A stretch of DNA of 64,000 nucleotides, from the NCBI RefSeq assembly GCF_030009775.1, contig NZ_JASCTH010000013.1, positions 1-64,000 on the forward strand, written 5' to 3'. The notes under the pieces were generated by a model. The model did no database searches. It was not told the origin of the DNA and saw nothing but the letters and a program-made list of their open reading frames with translations. The stretch is from Actinoplanes sandaracinus (GTDB lineage Bacteria > Actinomycetota > Actinomycetes > Mycobacteriales > Micromonosporaceae). Below are positions 31,496 through 40,472 of the stretch, piece by piece (the first letter of the stretch is position 1; each line of letters starts with the position of its first letter). Position numbers and translations under genes: made by a program.

Positions 31496-33091
31496 GTGCC
31501 CGCGGCGGCCCAGACTACGGGGGTGGGGTTCAGTGGGATTTTCGACGACCGGTCGCTGCGGACGAAGATCGGCGCGGCCGCGATGACCGCGACGATCAGT
31601 GGGGTGTTGGTCGGAGGGCTCGCGGTGAGCACGATCTACAACCTGAACCAGGACGGCGCCGCCGCGCACCGGCAGTCACTGAAGATCGAGTCGGCGGCCG
31701 GCGCGTTCAGCACGAAGATCGAGGCGTTCAGCGGGAACCTCTTCGCGATACAGCTCTACCCGACCCTGGCCGACCGGATCCAGAAGAGCATGGCGGCGAA
31801 CCAGGCGGCGGTCACCGAAGCCCTCGCCACTCTCAGCGAGAGCCTGCCCGGCGACGAGGCCGTGGCTAAGGCGGAGAAGGACTGGGCCGACTACCTCGCC
31901 TGGGTCAGTCAGGACCGCGGAACGTCGTCGCCCGCCGAGCTGGCCCAGGCGGCCAAGGAGCTCGACGCGCTGCGCGCTGCGCTGGCCGCCGACCAGACGG
32001 CTCTGCAGGAGCGGGCGGTGCAACTGGCGGAGAAGAGCATCTCGGACGCGGAGGAGTCCGGCAACTCGGCGGCCTGGACGGTGGGCATCGTGCTCGCGGT
32101 GGGTCTGCTGCTCAGCATGGTGATCGGGTTCCGGGTGGCGGCCCGGGTCACGGACACGGTGCGGTCGGTGTCCCGGCTCGCCGAGGGCCTGGCCGAGGGC
32201 GACCTCACCCGTACGTCGGGGGTGCGCAGCCGTGACGAGATCGGCCGGATGGCCGTCGCGCTCGACCAGGGGATGGCCCGGCTCCGTGAGGACGTCGTGC
32301 AGCTGGCCGCCAGCGCCGGGACCCTGCAGAACGCGGCCGGCCGCCTCAGTGAGGTTTCGGGGTCGGTCAACGCGGCGGCCTCGGAGGCGTCCAGCCAGGC
32401 CGGTACGGTCGCCACCGCCGCCGACGCCGTCTCGAACAACCTTCAGGTCGTCTCGGCCGGTTCGCAGCAGATGGGTTCGGCGATCCGCGACATCAGCGTC
32501 TCCACCTCGGAGGCGACCGAGGTGGCGGCACAGGCGGTGCGGGTCGCCGCGGAGACCAACGCGATCGTGGGGCGGCTCGGCGCGTCGTCCGAGGAGATCT
32601 TCACCGTGGTCAAGGTGATCACCAGCATCGCCGAGCAGACCAACCTGCTCGCCCTGAACGCGACGATCGAGGCGGCCCGGGCCGGTGAGGTGGGCAAGGG
32701 GTTCGCGGTCGTCGCCGGCGAGGTGAAGGACCTGGCGCAGGAGACGGCCAAGGCCACCGAGGACATCTCCGAGCGGGTGCAGGCGATCCAGGCCGACACC
32801 AGCGGGGCGGTCACCGCGATCGGTGAGATCACCGAGATCATCGAGCGGATCAACGGCCTCCAGCTGACCATCGCCTCCGCGGTGGAGGAGCAGACCGCGA
32901 CCACGCAGGAGATGAACCGGACGCTCACCGAGGCGGCGAACGGCGCCGGCGACATCGCCGCGACGATCGGCTCGGTGTCGGACGCCACCCGGCGGACCAC
33001 CGACACGGTGGGGGAGACCCAGCACGCGGCCGACGACCTGAGCACGACGGCCGCGCAGTTGCAGGCGGTGGTTTCACGTTTCCGGTACTGA
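31496..33091 (+). CDS. Methyl-accepting chemotaxis protein
   Basis: 531 residues. TM1 about 25-48; extracellular four-helix sensor about 50-190; TM2 about 193-213; HAMP about 214-266; coiled-coil signalling domain with the conserved hairpin tip IAEQTNLLALNATIEAARAGEVGKGFAVVAGEV (about 379-411). The sensor has no recognised ligand motif. No che genes are near. The start is uncertain: GTG 31496, or GTG 31523 in frame. Confidence 0.93.
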   Translation: MPAAAQTTGVGFSGIFDDRSLRTKIGAAAMTATISGVLVGGLAVSTIYNLNQDGAAAHRQSLKIESAAGAFSTKIEAFSGNLFAIQLYPTLADRIQKSMAANQAAVTEALATLSESLPGDEAVAKAEKDWADYLAWVSQDRGTSSPAELAQAAKELDALRAALAADQTALQERAVQLAEKSISDAEESGNSAAWTVGIVLAVGLLLSMVIGFRVAARVTDTVRSVSRLAEGLAEGDLTRTSGVRSRDEIGRMAVALDQGMARLREDVVQLAASAGTLQNAAGRLSEVSGSVNAAASEASSQAGTVATAADAVSNNLQVVSAGSQQMGSAIRDISVSTSEATEVAAQAVRVAAETNAIVGRLGASSEEIFTVVKVITSIAEQTNLLALNATIEAARAGEVGKGFAVVAGEVKDLAQETAKATEDISERVQAIQADTSGAVTAIGEITEIIERINGLQLTIASAVEEQTATTQEMNRTLTEAANGAGDIAATIGSVSDATRRTTDTVGETQHAADDLSTTAAQLQAVVSRFRY

Positions 33092-33129
33092 CCCTGGTGC
33101 GCGACGCCCCGGACTGACACTGTGAGGGC

Positions 33130-33798
33130 ATGTACCCGCCCGAGCCCTGGCAGCTGCGCGGACAGATGTATCTGTCGGTCTTCCTGGTCCCCCGGCGTGA
33201 CATGCCGTCGCTGCCACCGGTGCTGGACGCCGCGGTGCGCCCGGTCACGGTCGCCGGCCGGGTCGCGGTCGGCGCGGCCTGGGTCTCCTACGAGCCAGGT
33301 GGCGTCCTGCACTACAAGGAGTTGCTGAGCGCGGTCCTGGTGCACGAGCGCGGCCGCCCGCGGGTGAGCATCACCGACATCTGGGTGGACAGCGTCGCCT
33401 CCCGGGAGGGTGGCCGCCGGCTGTGGGGCATTCCGAAGGAGCTGGCCGGGTTCACCATCGACGCGGAGACCGAGCCGCTGGTCGACGCCACGATCACCGC
33501 ACCGGGGGGCGGTCCGATCGGCGCCGCGCTGATCCGGTTGAAGAAGCGTCTGCCGGGCCGTTTCCCGATCGGGTTCACCGTGGCGCAGGAACTGGCCGGG
33601 CAGGTGCGGCGCACCCCGGTGCGGGGCCGCGCCGGCTTGCGCACGGCGACCGCCGTCTGGCGTCCCGAGCCGGCCGGCCCGCTGGCCTACCTGGCCGGCC
33701 GGCGTCCCGTGCTCAGCCTCGCCATCACCGACTTCTGGCTGGTTTTCGGGCGTTCCGCCGAGGATCGGGCGAAGACCAGGGAGCGTACGGCTCGCTGA
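33130..33798 (+). CDS. Acetoacetate decarboxylase family protein
   Basis: 222 residues. The ADC-fold signature WGIPKELAGF (about 98-107) contains the Schiff-base Lys of acetoacetate decarboxylase. WVDSVASREGGRRLWG and the C-terminal LSLAITDFWLVFGR also fit the family. The substrate is uncertain because many actinobacterial members act on other compounds. A GAGGG lies just before the ATG. Confidence 0.75.
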   Translation: MYPPEPWQLRGQMYLSVFLVPRRDMPSLPPVLDAAVRPVTVAGRVAVGAAWVSYEPGGVLHYKELLSAVLVHERGRPRVSITDIWVDSVASREGGRRLWGIPKELAGFTIDAETEPLVDATITAPGGGPIGAALIRLKKRLPGRFPIGFTVAQELAGQVRRTPVRGRAGLRTATAVWRPEPAGPLAYLAGRRPVLSLAITDFWLVFGRSAEDRAKTRERTAR

Positions 33799-33859
33799 TC
33801 CACCGCTCGCGGGTACGGTTCGGCGGGGTATTCCGCCGCCGACCGCGACGAGGAGCACG

Positions 33860-35119
33860 ATGAGCGCCGACCACCACCACCACACGCACGGCGATCTGCC
33901 GCAGCTTCCGCAGGGCCGGCGGCTCACGCTGATGCTGCTCGTCCCGGCGGTGTTGCTGACCGTGCTGGGGATGGTGCTGCTGTGGCCGCGCGACACCCCG
34001 CAGGCGGCCGAGGGCGCGGACGGGCCGGTGACGGTCACCGGGCAGGTGATGTCGGTGGATCCGGTGGACTGCCCGCCGGTGCCGCGGGGGGACGCCCCGG
34101 CCGAGAAATGCGGGTCGGTGCGGGTCCGGCTGGCCGACGGCGCCCAGGTCACCACACAGATCCCGACGGGCCCCGGCGCGCCGGAGGTGGCGGCCGGGGA
34201 CGACATCGTGATGCTGGCCGTCAACGACGAGACCGGGACCGTCAGTTACGCGATCTCCGATCACCAGCGGAGCAATCAACTGTGGCTGCTCGGCGCCGCG
34301 TTCGCGCTGGCGGTGATCGCGTTCGGCCGGTGGCGGGGCGTGACGGCGCTGGCGGGTCTCGCGGTCACGTTCGCGATCCTGCTGTACTTCATCGTGCCGG
34401 CCATCCTGGACGGCCGGTCTCCGGTGCTGGTCGCGGTGGTCGGCGCTGCCGCGATCATGCTGATCGTGCTGTACCTGACGCACGGGTTGTCGATCACCAC
34501 GACGATCGCGGTGGCCGGGACTCTGGCCAGCCTGGCGATCACCGCGATCCTGGCCGCCGTCGCGACCGCCGGTGTGCACCTGACCGGGGTCGCCGACGAG
34601 ACGTCCAACTTCCTGACCATCACCCAGGGCGACGTGAACATGCGGGGCCTGCTGCTGGCCGGCATCGTGATCGGGTCGCTCGGTGTGCTCGACGACGTGA
34701 CGGTCACCCAGTCGGCGACCGTCGCCGAGCTGGCGCTGGCCAATCCCGCGTACGGGTTCCGCCGCCTCTACAACGCCGCCACCCGGATCGGCCGGGCCCA
34801 CATCGCGTCGGTGATCAACACGATCGTGCTGGCGTACGCCGGGGCGTCGTTGCCGTTGATGCTGCTCTTCGCGGCCGGGAACACCCCGATGAGTGAGCTG
34901 CTCACCTCGCAGCTGATCGCCCAGGAACTGGTGCGCAGCGCGGTCGGCACGATCGGCCTGGTCGCCGCGGTGCCGATCACCACGGCTCTGGCCGCCTTCC
35001 TGGCCGTACGCCGCCGCCCGGCCACGCCCGCCGCCCCTGCCGCCGCTCCCGTCAGGGAGGGGAGGCGGCGGCGTCCCGTGGAGGACCCGTGGGCGGCGTT
35101 CGTGGACCGGGACAATTGA
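33860..35119 (+). CDS. YibE/F family multi-pass membrane protein
   Basis: 419 residues, ATG preceded by GAGGAG. A short N-terminal tail with six histidines (HHHHTH) precedes TM1 (about 22-42), a beta-rich extracytoplasmic domain (about 50-130), and six to seven further TM segments. The motif LGVLDDVTVTQSATVAEL is characteristic of YibE/F. Function is unknown; the family is thought to be a transporter. The His cluster could bind metal. The tail is basic (RRRPVEDPWAAF). Confidence 0.88.
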   Translation: MSADHHHHTHGDLPQLPQGRRLTLMLLVPAVLLTVLGMVLLWPRDTPQAAEGADGPVTVTGQVMSVDPVDCPPVPRGDAPAEKCGSVRVRLADGAQVTTQIPTGPGAPEVAAGDDIVMLAVNDETGTVSYAISDHQRSNQLWLLGAAFALAVIAFGRWRGVTALAGLAVTFAILLYFIVPAILDGRSPVLVAVVGAAAIMLIVLYLTHGLSITTTIAVAGTLASLAITAILAAVATAGVHLTGVADETSNFLTITQGDVNMRGLLLAGIVIGSLGVLDDVTVTQSATVAELALANPAYGFRRLYNAATRIGRAHIASVINTIVLAYAGASLPLMLLFAAGNTPMSELLTSQLIAQELVRSAVGTIGLVAAVPITTALAAFLAVRRRPATPAAPAAAPVREGRRRRPVEDPWAAFVDRDN

Positions 35120-35123
35120 CGGA

Positions 35124-35768
35124 TCAGGTGCACTTCTGCCAGGCCACCCGGTAAAGCGTGTTGATCGAGGCGTCGGTGGAGTCCATGGACAGGAAGTTGG
35201 TGTGCTTCTTGGTGTCCGAGGATCCGCGGTTCACCCGCAATTCCGTGTTGATGTTCAGGAACCGCCGCTCACCGCACGGCAGGTAACTCAGCGAAGCGAT
35301 TCCCACCTTGTCGGTGCGCTGCCAGGAGTCCTCCATCGGGCCCTTGAAGTCGTGCCGGCTTCGGGTCGTCTGGGAATGTCCCTGGAAGTAGTAGCTGGCC
35401 GCCTGCTGGCCGAACGATCCGGGCTTCAGGCTGGCGTATCCGCGGTAGTCGGCGCTGGCGATGGCGAAGGTGAATCCGGTCGGCACCTTGATGTCCAGCG
35501 CCATCTGGCAGTTCTTCCGGAAGTCGAGCGGTGTGGCCTCCGGGCCGACCGACGCGGTGTACTTCGAGTAAGTCACCGTGAAGGCGGTGTAGTCCGGCGA
35601 GACCTGGATGTCCGCGCTGCCGCCCGGGCAGCCGGACCCGTTCGCGGACACCACGTCGATGATCATCATCTTGTCGGGTTTGGGTGACGGATCGGGTACG
35701 GCCTGGGCCGGAGCGGCCATCGCGAGAGTGCCGAGAAGTGCCGTTCCCGCGGTCATCAAACGGAACAT
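35124..35768 (-). CDS. Secreted DUF4360 protein
   Basis: 214 residues from ATG 35768. A Sec signal peptide covers about 1-23 (FRLMTAGTALLGTLAMAAPAQA). The mature part has four cysteines (NGSGCPGG, RKNCQMALDI, LPCGERR, WQKC), likely two disulfides, and a beta-rich sequence matching DUF4360. Function is unknown. It is convergent with yibE/F, only 4 bp apart. The 217 bp upstream (35769-35985) is less G+C-rich and probably holds its promoter. Confidence 0.85.
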   Translation of the reverse strand: MFRLMTAGTALLGTLAMAAPAQAVPDPSPKPDKMMIIDVVSANGSGCPGGSADIQVSPDYTAFTVTYSKYTASVGPEATPLDFRKNCQMALDIKVPTGFTFAIASADYRGYASLKPGSFGQQAASYYFQGHSQTTRSRHDFKGPMEDSWQRTDKVGIASLSYLPCGERRFLNINTELRVNRGSSDTKKHTNFLSMDSTDASINTLYRVAWQKCT

Positions 35769-35985
35769 GAGAAAACCCCCCGTTGGGTTTAGGCCTTTCC
35801 ATTTCTCAGAAACCGGAAAATGGTTCGGAAAAGGCCTGAAGAATGGTTTTACAACGTCCACACTAGCGATCCCGGGAACTGCCGGGAGCAGGGCGCGAAA
35901 CAGCCGTACCAGAGTCTGGACAACACGGCCATTCGGCCGGATTTCCGGAATCGCAGCCCAGCCGGGGAAAGGGTGTGCTACGGGC

Positions 35986-38169
35986 CTATGCGCCGAGGCG
36001 GCGGGCCAGCGCGGTGTGCCGCCGCCCGGCGCTGACCGTGCGCACCGCGGCGGCCAGCGCCCGGCGCGACCCGACCAGCACGACGAGCCGCTTCGCCCGG
36101 GTGATCGCGGTGTAGAGCAGATTGCGCTGCAGCATCATCCACGCGCTGGTGGTCAGCGGGATGACCACGGCCGGATACTCGGACCCCTGCGAGCGGTGGA
36201 TCGTGATCGCGTACGCGTGCGCGAGTTCGTCCAGCTCGTCGAAGTCGTACTCGATGAGCTCGTCCTCGTCCGTGCGTACCGTCAAGGTCTGCTCCTCGGG
36301 CGACAGCCCGGTGACGACGCCGACCGTGCCGTTGAAGACGCCCGCCGCGCCCTTGTCGTAGTTGTTGCGGATCTGGGCGACCTTGTCACCCACCCGGTAC
36401 ACCCGCCCGCCCATCCGCCGTTCCGGCAGGCCCTCGCGGGCCGGGGTGAGCTCCTGCTGGAGCAGCGTGTTGAGGGCGCCCGCGCCGGCCGGGCCGCGGT
36501 GCATCGGGGTGAGGATCTGGATGTCGCGGCGCGGGTCCAGGCCGAACTTGCGCGGGATGCGGTGGCAGGCGACGTCGACGGTGAGCGCCGCGGCGGCCTC
36601 GGTGTCGTCGCAGGGGAACAGGAAGAAGTCCCGCATCCCCTCCAGCCGCACGGGTTTGCCCTGGTTGACGCGGTGCGCGTTGGTGACCACGCCGCTCTCC
36701 GCGGCCTGCCGGAAGATCTGGGTCAGCCGGACCCGGGGGATCACGTCGGCGGCGAGCAGGTCGCGCAGCACCTCGCCGGCGCCGACCGAGGGCAGCTGGT
36801 CGACGTCGCCGACCAGCAGCAGGTGCGCGCCCGGAGCGACCGCTTTGACCAGCTTGTTGGCGAGGATCAGGTCGAGCATCGAGGCCTCGTCGACGACCAG
36901 CAGATCGGCGTCGAGCGGGTTGTCGCGGTCGTAGGTGGCGTCGCCGCCGGGCTGGAGCTTGAGCAGCCGGTGCACGGTGGCGGCGGGGTGGCCGGTCAGC
37001 TCGGCGAGCCGTTTCGCGGCCCGGCCGGTGGGCGCGACGAGCTGGATCTTCGCCTGCTTGGCGGCGGCCAGTTCGACGATCGAGCGCACGGTGAAACTCT
37101 TCCCGCAGCCCGGTCCGCCGGTCATCACCGCGACCTTGGACGTGAGCGCGAGCTTGACGGCCTGCTCCTGCTCGGGCGCCAGCGTCGAGCCGGTGCGCTG
37201 GTGCAGCCAGCTCAACGCCTTGCCCCAGTCGACCGCGCCGAAGTGCGGCATCCGGTCGGACTTCTCCCGCAACAGCGACACCAGCGAGGACGCGAGCGAC
37301 TGCTCCGCCCGGTGGAACGGAACCAGGTAGACCGCGTCTCCTTCCTGCACCACGCCCTCCTCCTCGACCAGGGAGGCGAGGCACGGCGGGATCAGCGGGC
37401 CCGGCACATCGAGGATCTTCGCGGCCTCTGCCATCAGCTCCATGGCGGGAAGGAAGCAGTGACCGTTGTCGGTCGCCTGCGACAACGTGTACTGGAGGCC
37501 GGCTTTCACCCGTTCGGGACTGTCGTGCGGGATGCCGACCGCCTGCGCGATCGTGTCGGCCGTCTTGAACCCGATGCCCCAGACGTCGGAGGCCAGCTTG
37601 TACGGCGAGTTCTTCACCACCGAGATGGACGCGTCGCCGTACTTCTTGTAGATCCGGACGGCGATCGACGTGGAGACGCCCACGCCTTGGAGGAAGACCA
37701 TCACCTCCTTGATCGCCTTCTGCTCGGCCCACGCCGCGGTGATCTTCTTGGTGCGCTTCGGCCCGAGTCCGGCGACCTCGATCAGCCGCTCCGGAGCGGT
37801 CTCGATGATGTCGAGGGTGTCCAGTCCGAAGTGGTCCACGATCCGCTCGGCGAACACCGGCCCGATCCCCTTGACCAGCCCGGATCCCAGGTAGCGGCGA
37901 AGGCCCTGCACGGTCGCGGGCAGCACGGTGGTGTAGGAGAGCACCTCGAACTGCCGGCCGTACTGTGGATGTGACGACCACCAGCCGGACAGCCGCAGAC
38001 TCTCCCCCGGCTGGGCGCCGAGCAGCGCACCCACCACGGTCAACAGGTCCGTGCTGCTCTTGTGCGCGACCCGGGCCACCGTGTAACCGGTCTCCTCGTT
38101 CACATAGGTCAGCCGCTCCAGCACGGCTTCGAGAACGTACGGGGTTCGGGTGGGCGAGTCCGGTGGCAC
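35986..38169 (-). CDS. recD2: RecD2-type SF1 5'-3' DNA helicase
   Basis: 727 residues from GTG 38169. N-terminal OB-like and tandem HhH regions (GLVKGIGPVFAERIVDHFG, AGLGPKRTKKI) are typical of RecD2. Walker A is GGPGCGKSFTV (about 350-360), motif II VVDEASMLD, motif III LLLVGDVDQLPSVGAG, and the C-terminal UvrD-like part has ITIHRSQGSEYPAV and YTAITRAKRLVVLVG. It acts in DNA repair outside RecBCD. It is divergent from the esterase gene (59 bp between). Confidence 0.95.
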   Translation of the reverse strand: MPPDSPTRTPYVLEAVLERLTYVNEETGYTVARVAHKSSTDLLTVVGALLGAQPGESLRLSGWWSSHPQYGRQFEVLSYTTVLPATVQGLRRYLGSGLVKGIGPVFAERIVDHFGLDTLDIIETAPERLIEVAGLGPKRTKKITAAWAEQKAIKEVMVFLQGVGVSTSIAVRIYKKYGDASISVVKNSPYKLASDVWGIGFKTADTIAQAVGIPHDSPERVKAGLQYTLSQATDNGHCFLPAMELMAEAAKILDVPGPLIPPCLASLVEEEGVVQEGDAVYLVPFHRAEQSLASSLVSLLREKSDRMPHFGAVDWGKALSWLHQRTGSTLAPEQEQAVKLALTSKVAVMTGGPGCGKSFTVRSIVELAAAKQAKIQLVAPTGRAAKRLAELTGHPAATVHRLLKLQPGGDATYDRDNPLDADLLVVDEASMLDLILANKLVKAVAPGAHLLLVGDVDQLPSVGAGEVLRDLLAADVIPRVRLTQIFRQAAESGVVTNAHRVNQGKPVRLEGMRDFFLFPCDDTEAAAALTVDVACHRIPRKFGLDPRRDIQILTPMHRGPAGAGALNTLLQQELTPAREGLPERRMGGRVYRVGDKVAQIRNNYDKGAAGVFNGTVGVVTGLSPEEQTLTVRTDEDELIEYDFDELDELAHAYAITIHRSQGSEYPAVVIPLTTSAWMMLQRNLLYTAITRAKRLVVLVGSRRALAAAVRTVSAGRRHTALARRLGA

Positions 38170-38228
38170 GCGCCCATCGTGCCCGCCGGGGTAGAAACAG
38201 CCAAGCCCCGGGGCCTAGCGTGATCTCC

Positions 38229-39203
38229 ATGGCGCTCTTTGACTTCCCCCTCCACGAGTTGCGCGAGTACCGCCTCTCCCGTCCGGAACCGCCCGGCTTC
38301 GATGACTTCTGGTCCGGCACCCTGGCGGGAGCCCGGCGGGCCGCGCTGCCCCCGAAGCTCGCCGAAGTCAGCACCCCGCTCAAGGGCGTGACCACCTACG
38401 ACGTCACGTTCACCGGCTACGCCGGGCAGCCGGTCCGGGCCTGGCTCAACCGCCCGGCCGGCGTCACCGGCCCGCTGCCGGTCGCGGTCGAGTTCATCGG
38501 GTACGGCGGCGGCCGCGGCCTGCCGGTCGACTGGCTGCTCTGGGCCAGCGCCGGTTACGCCCACCTGGTGATGGACACCCGCGGCCAGGGCGGCTCCTGG
38601 CGCGGCGGGGACACCCCGGACCCGGACGAGTCGGGCGCCGGCCCGTCCTCGCCCGGGTTCCTGACCCGCGGCGTACTCGCCCCGGAGACGTTCTACTACC
38701 GCAGGCTGATCACCGACGCGGTCCGGGCCGTGGAGACCGCCACCGAGTTGCCCGGAGTCGACGCGTCCCGGCTGGTGGTGACCGGCAAGAGCCAGGGCGG
38801 GGCGCTCTCGATCGCGGCCGCCGGCCTGGTGCCCGAGCTGGTCTCGGCCGTGGTCGCCGGGGTGCCGTTCCTCTGCGACATCCAGCGGGCGATCACGATC
38901 ACCGACAGCAATCCGTACGCCGAGGTGGTCCGTTTTCTGCGCGCCAACCCGCGGGCCGCGGAGCGGACGCTGGAGACGCTCGACCACGTGGACGCGGTCC
39001 ACTTCGCCCGGCGGGTCACCGCGCCGGCGATCCTGTCCGCCGCCCTGATGGACGACGTGTGCCCGCCATCCGGTGTCTTCGCCGCTTACCACGCGATCGA
39101 GAGCCAGAAGCAGATCGAGGTCTACCAGTGGGACGACCACGCTGGAGGCCGCAGCTTCTTCGACACCGCCGCGCTGGAGTTCGTCGATGATCGACTGAAC
39201 TGA
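38229..39203 (+). CDS. Acetyl xylan esterase / cephalosporin-C deacetylase (CE7)
   Basis: 324 residues, the normal CE7 length, with no signal peptide. Nucleophile Ser in VTGKSQGGALS (about residue 184), Asp in LMDDVCPPS and His in DDHAGG form the triad; RGQGGSW is the CE7 signature. It removes acetyl groups from xylo-oligosaccharides in the cytoplasm. Confidence 0.93.
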   Translation: MALFDFPLHELREYRLSRPEPPGFDDFWSGTLAGARRAALPPKLAEVSTPLKGVTTYDVTFTGYAGQPVRAWLNRPAGVTGPLPVAVEFIGYGGGRGLPVDWLLWASAGYAHLVMDTRGQGGSWRGGDTPDPDESGAGPSSPGFLTRGVLAPETFYYRRLITDAVRAVETATELPGVDASRLVVTGKSQGGALSIAAAGLVPELVSAVVAGVPFLCDIQRAITITDSNPYAEVVRFLRANPRAAERTLETLDHVDAVHFARRVTAPAILSAALMDDVCPPSGVFAAYHAIESQKQIEVYQWDDHAGGRSFFDTAALEFVDDRLN

Positions 39204-39210
39204 GCCCGCC

Positions 39211-39249
39211 GGCCCGGGTCGCCGGCGTCGTGCCGCCGGAACCCGGGCC
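39211..39249. terminator. Bidirectional terminator between the esterase gene and yggT
   Basis: GGCCCGGGT (39211-39219) pairs with ACCCGGGCC (39241-39249); the intervening bases can form a smaller nested stem. It fills the gap between two convergent genes. Confidence 0.65.
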
Positions 39250-39257
39250 GCGGACGG

Positions 39258-39530
39258 TCACAGGAACGAGCGGATGATGCTGATCGCCAGAAAGACGACG
39301 ATGAACGCCAGGTCGATCGAGATGCCGCCGGCCCGCAGCGGCGGCAGCACCTTGCGCACCGGCGCCAGCATCGGCTCAGTGATCTTGTAGATCACGTCGA
39401 GGGCCTTGGACCGGGCCGAACCGGGCATGGCGGGACCGGCCAGCATGACGCTCCAGTCCAGCACCACCCGAACCACCAGCAACAGCTGGACAAGCAGCAG
39501 CACCAAGCTGACCAGAGCGAGAAGACCCAT
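39258..39530 (-). CDS. YggT family small membrane protein
   Basis: 90 residues from ATG 39530 with GGAGG six bases upstream. Two transmembrane helices (about 4-26 and 68-88) enclose the family signature ITEPMLAPVRKVLPP. In actinobacteria yggT normally sits near the division genes (sepF), so this isolated copy is probably an additional paralogue. Confidence 0.88.
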   Translation of the reverse strand: MGLLALVSLVLLLVQLLLVVRVVLDWSVMLAGPAMPGSARSKALDVIYKITEPMLAPVRKVLPPLRAGGISIDLAFIVVFLAISIIRSFL

Positions 39531-39597
39531 CGGAACCTCCGTGTGAGGGGTACGTGCCACCAACTATGCGGTGACTTCCTGTGAGCCGGCTTGGCGC

Positions 39598-39637
39598 GGT
39601 CTGTGACGGTCGCGATAGATCGCGACCGTCACAGACC
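39598..39637. terminator. Terminator of the aldo/keto reductase gene
   Basis: A near-uninterrupted palindrome: 19-bp arms (39598-39616 / 39619-39637) separated by AG. It starts 10 bp beyond the reductase stop codon. Confidence 0.8.
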
Positions 39638-39647
39638 CTCAGGTCAG

Positions 39648-40472
39648 TCAGTTGAAGTGGTCCGGGTGCGGCCCGGTGCGGCCGTCGCTCTCCAGGGCGT
39701 CGATCGCCGCGATCTCGTCCGCGCTCAGCTCGAAGTCGAAGATCGCCAGGTTCTCCCGGATCCGCGACGGGGTCACCGACTTCGGAATCACGATCCGGCC
39801 CTGCTGCACGTGCCAGCGCAGCACCACCTGCGCCGGGGTGCGGTCGTGCTCGGTGGCGATCCGGGTGATCGCCGGATCGCCGAGCACCCCGGCCTGCGCC
39901 AGCGGGCTCCACGCCTCGGTCACCACGCCGAGTTCGGCGCCGGCGGCCTGCGCGTCGCGCTGCTGCAACTGCGGGTGCACCTCGATCTGGTTGACCGCGG
40001 GCACCGTGCCGCCCAGGCCCGCCACGGCCCGCAGGTGTTCCGGGAGGAAGTTCGAGACGCCGATCGCGCGGACCCGGCCGTCGGCGAGCAGCGACTCCAG
40101 CGCCCGCCAGGTGTCCAGGTACTTCCCGCGCTTCGGGGTCGGCCAGTGGATCAGGTAGAGGTCGAGCCGGTCCAGCCCGAGCCGGGCGACGCTGGCGTCG
40201 AAGGCGCGCAGCGTCTCGTCGTAGCCTTGGTCGGAGTTCCACACCTTGGTGGTGATGAAGAGCTCGTCACGCGGCACTCCGGCCGACTTCAGCGCCGCGC
40301 CGACGCCGGCCTCGTTGCGGTAGATCGACGCGGTGTCGATGCTGCGGTAGCCGGCCTCCAGCGCCGTGGTGACGGCGGCGGCGGTGTCCGCCTCGGGGAT
40401 CTGGAAGACGCCGAAACCGATCTGCGGGATCGTGACGCCGTTGTTGAGCGTGATGACAGGCGTTTCGCCCAT
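39648..40472 (-). CDS. Aldo/keto reductase
   Basis: 274 residues. The catalytic tetrad is visible: Asp in RSIDTA, Tyr in SIYRNE, Lys in ITTKVWN and His in YLIHWP. IPKSVTPSRIRENLAIFDFELSADE is the NADPH-binding end. It is a 2,5-diketo-gluconate-reductase-like NADPH carbonyl reductase; the substrate is unknown. Closed by the palindrome at 39598. Confidence 0.95.
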   Translation of the reverse strand: MGETPVITLNNGVTIPQIGFGVFQIPEADTAAAVTTALEAGYRSIDTASIYRNEAGVGAALKSAGVPRDELFITTKVWNSDQGYDETLRAFDASVARLGLDRLDLYLIHWPTPKRGKYLDTWRALESLLADGRVRAIGVSNFLPEHLRAVAGLGGTVPAVNQIEVHPQLQQRDAQAAGAELGVVTEAWSPLAQAGVLGDPAITRIATEHDRTPAQVVLRWHVQQGRIVIPKSVTPSRIRENLAIFDFELSADEIAAIDALESDGRTGPHPDHFN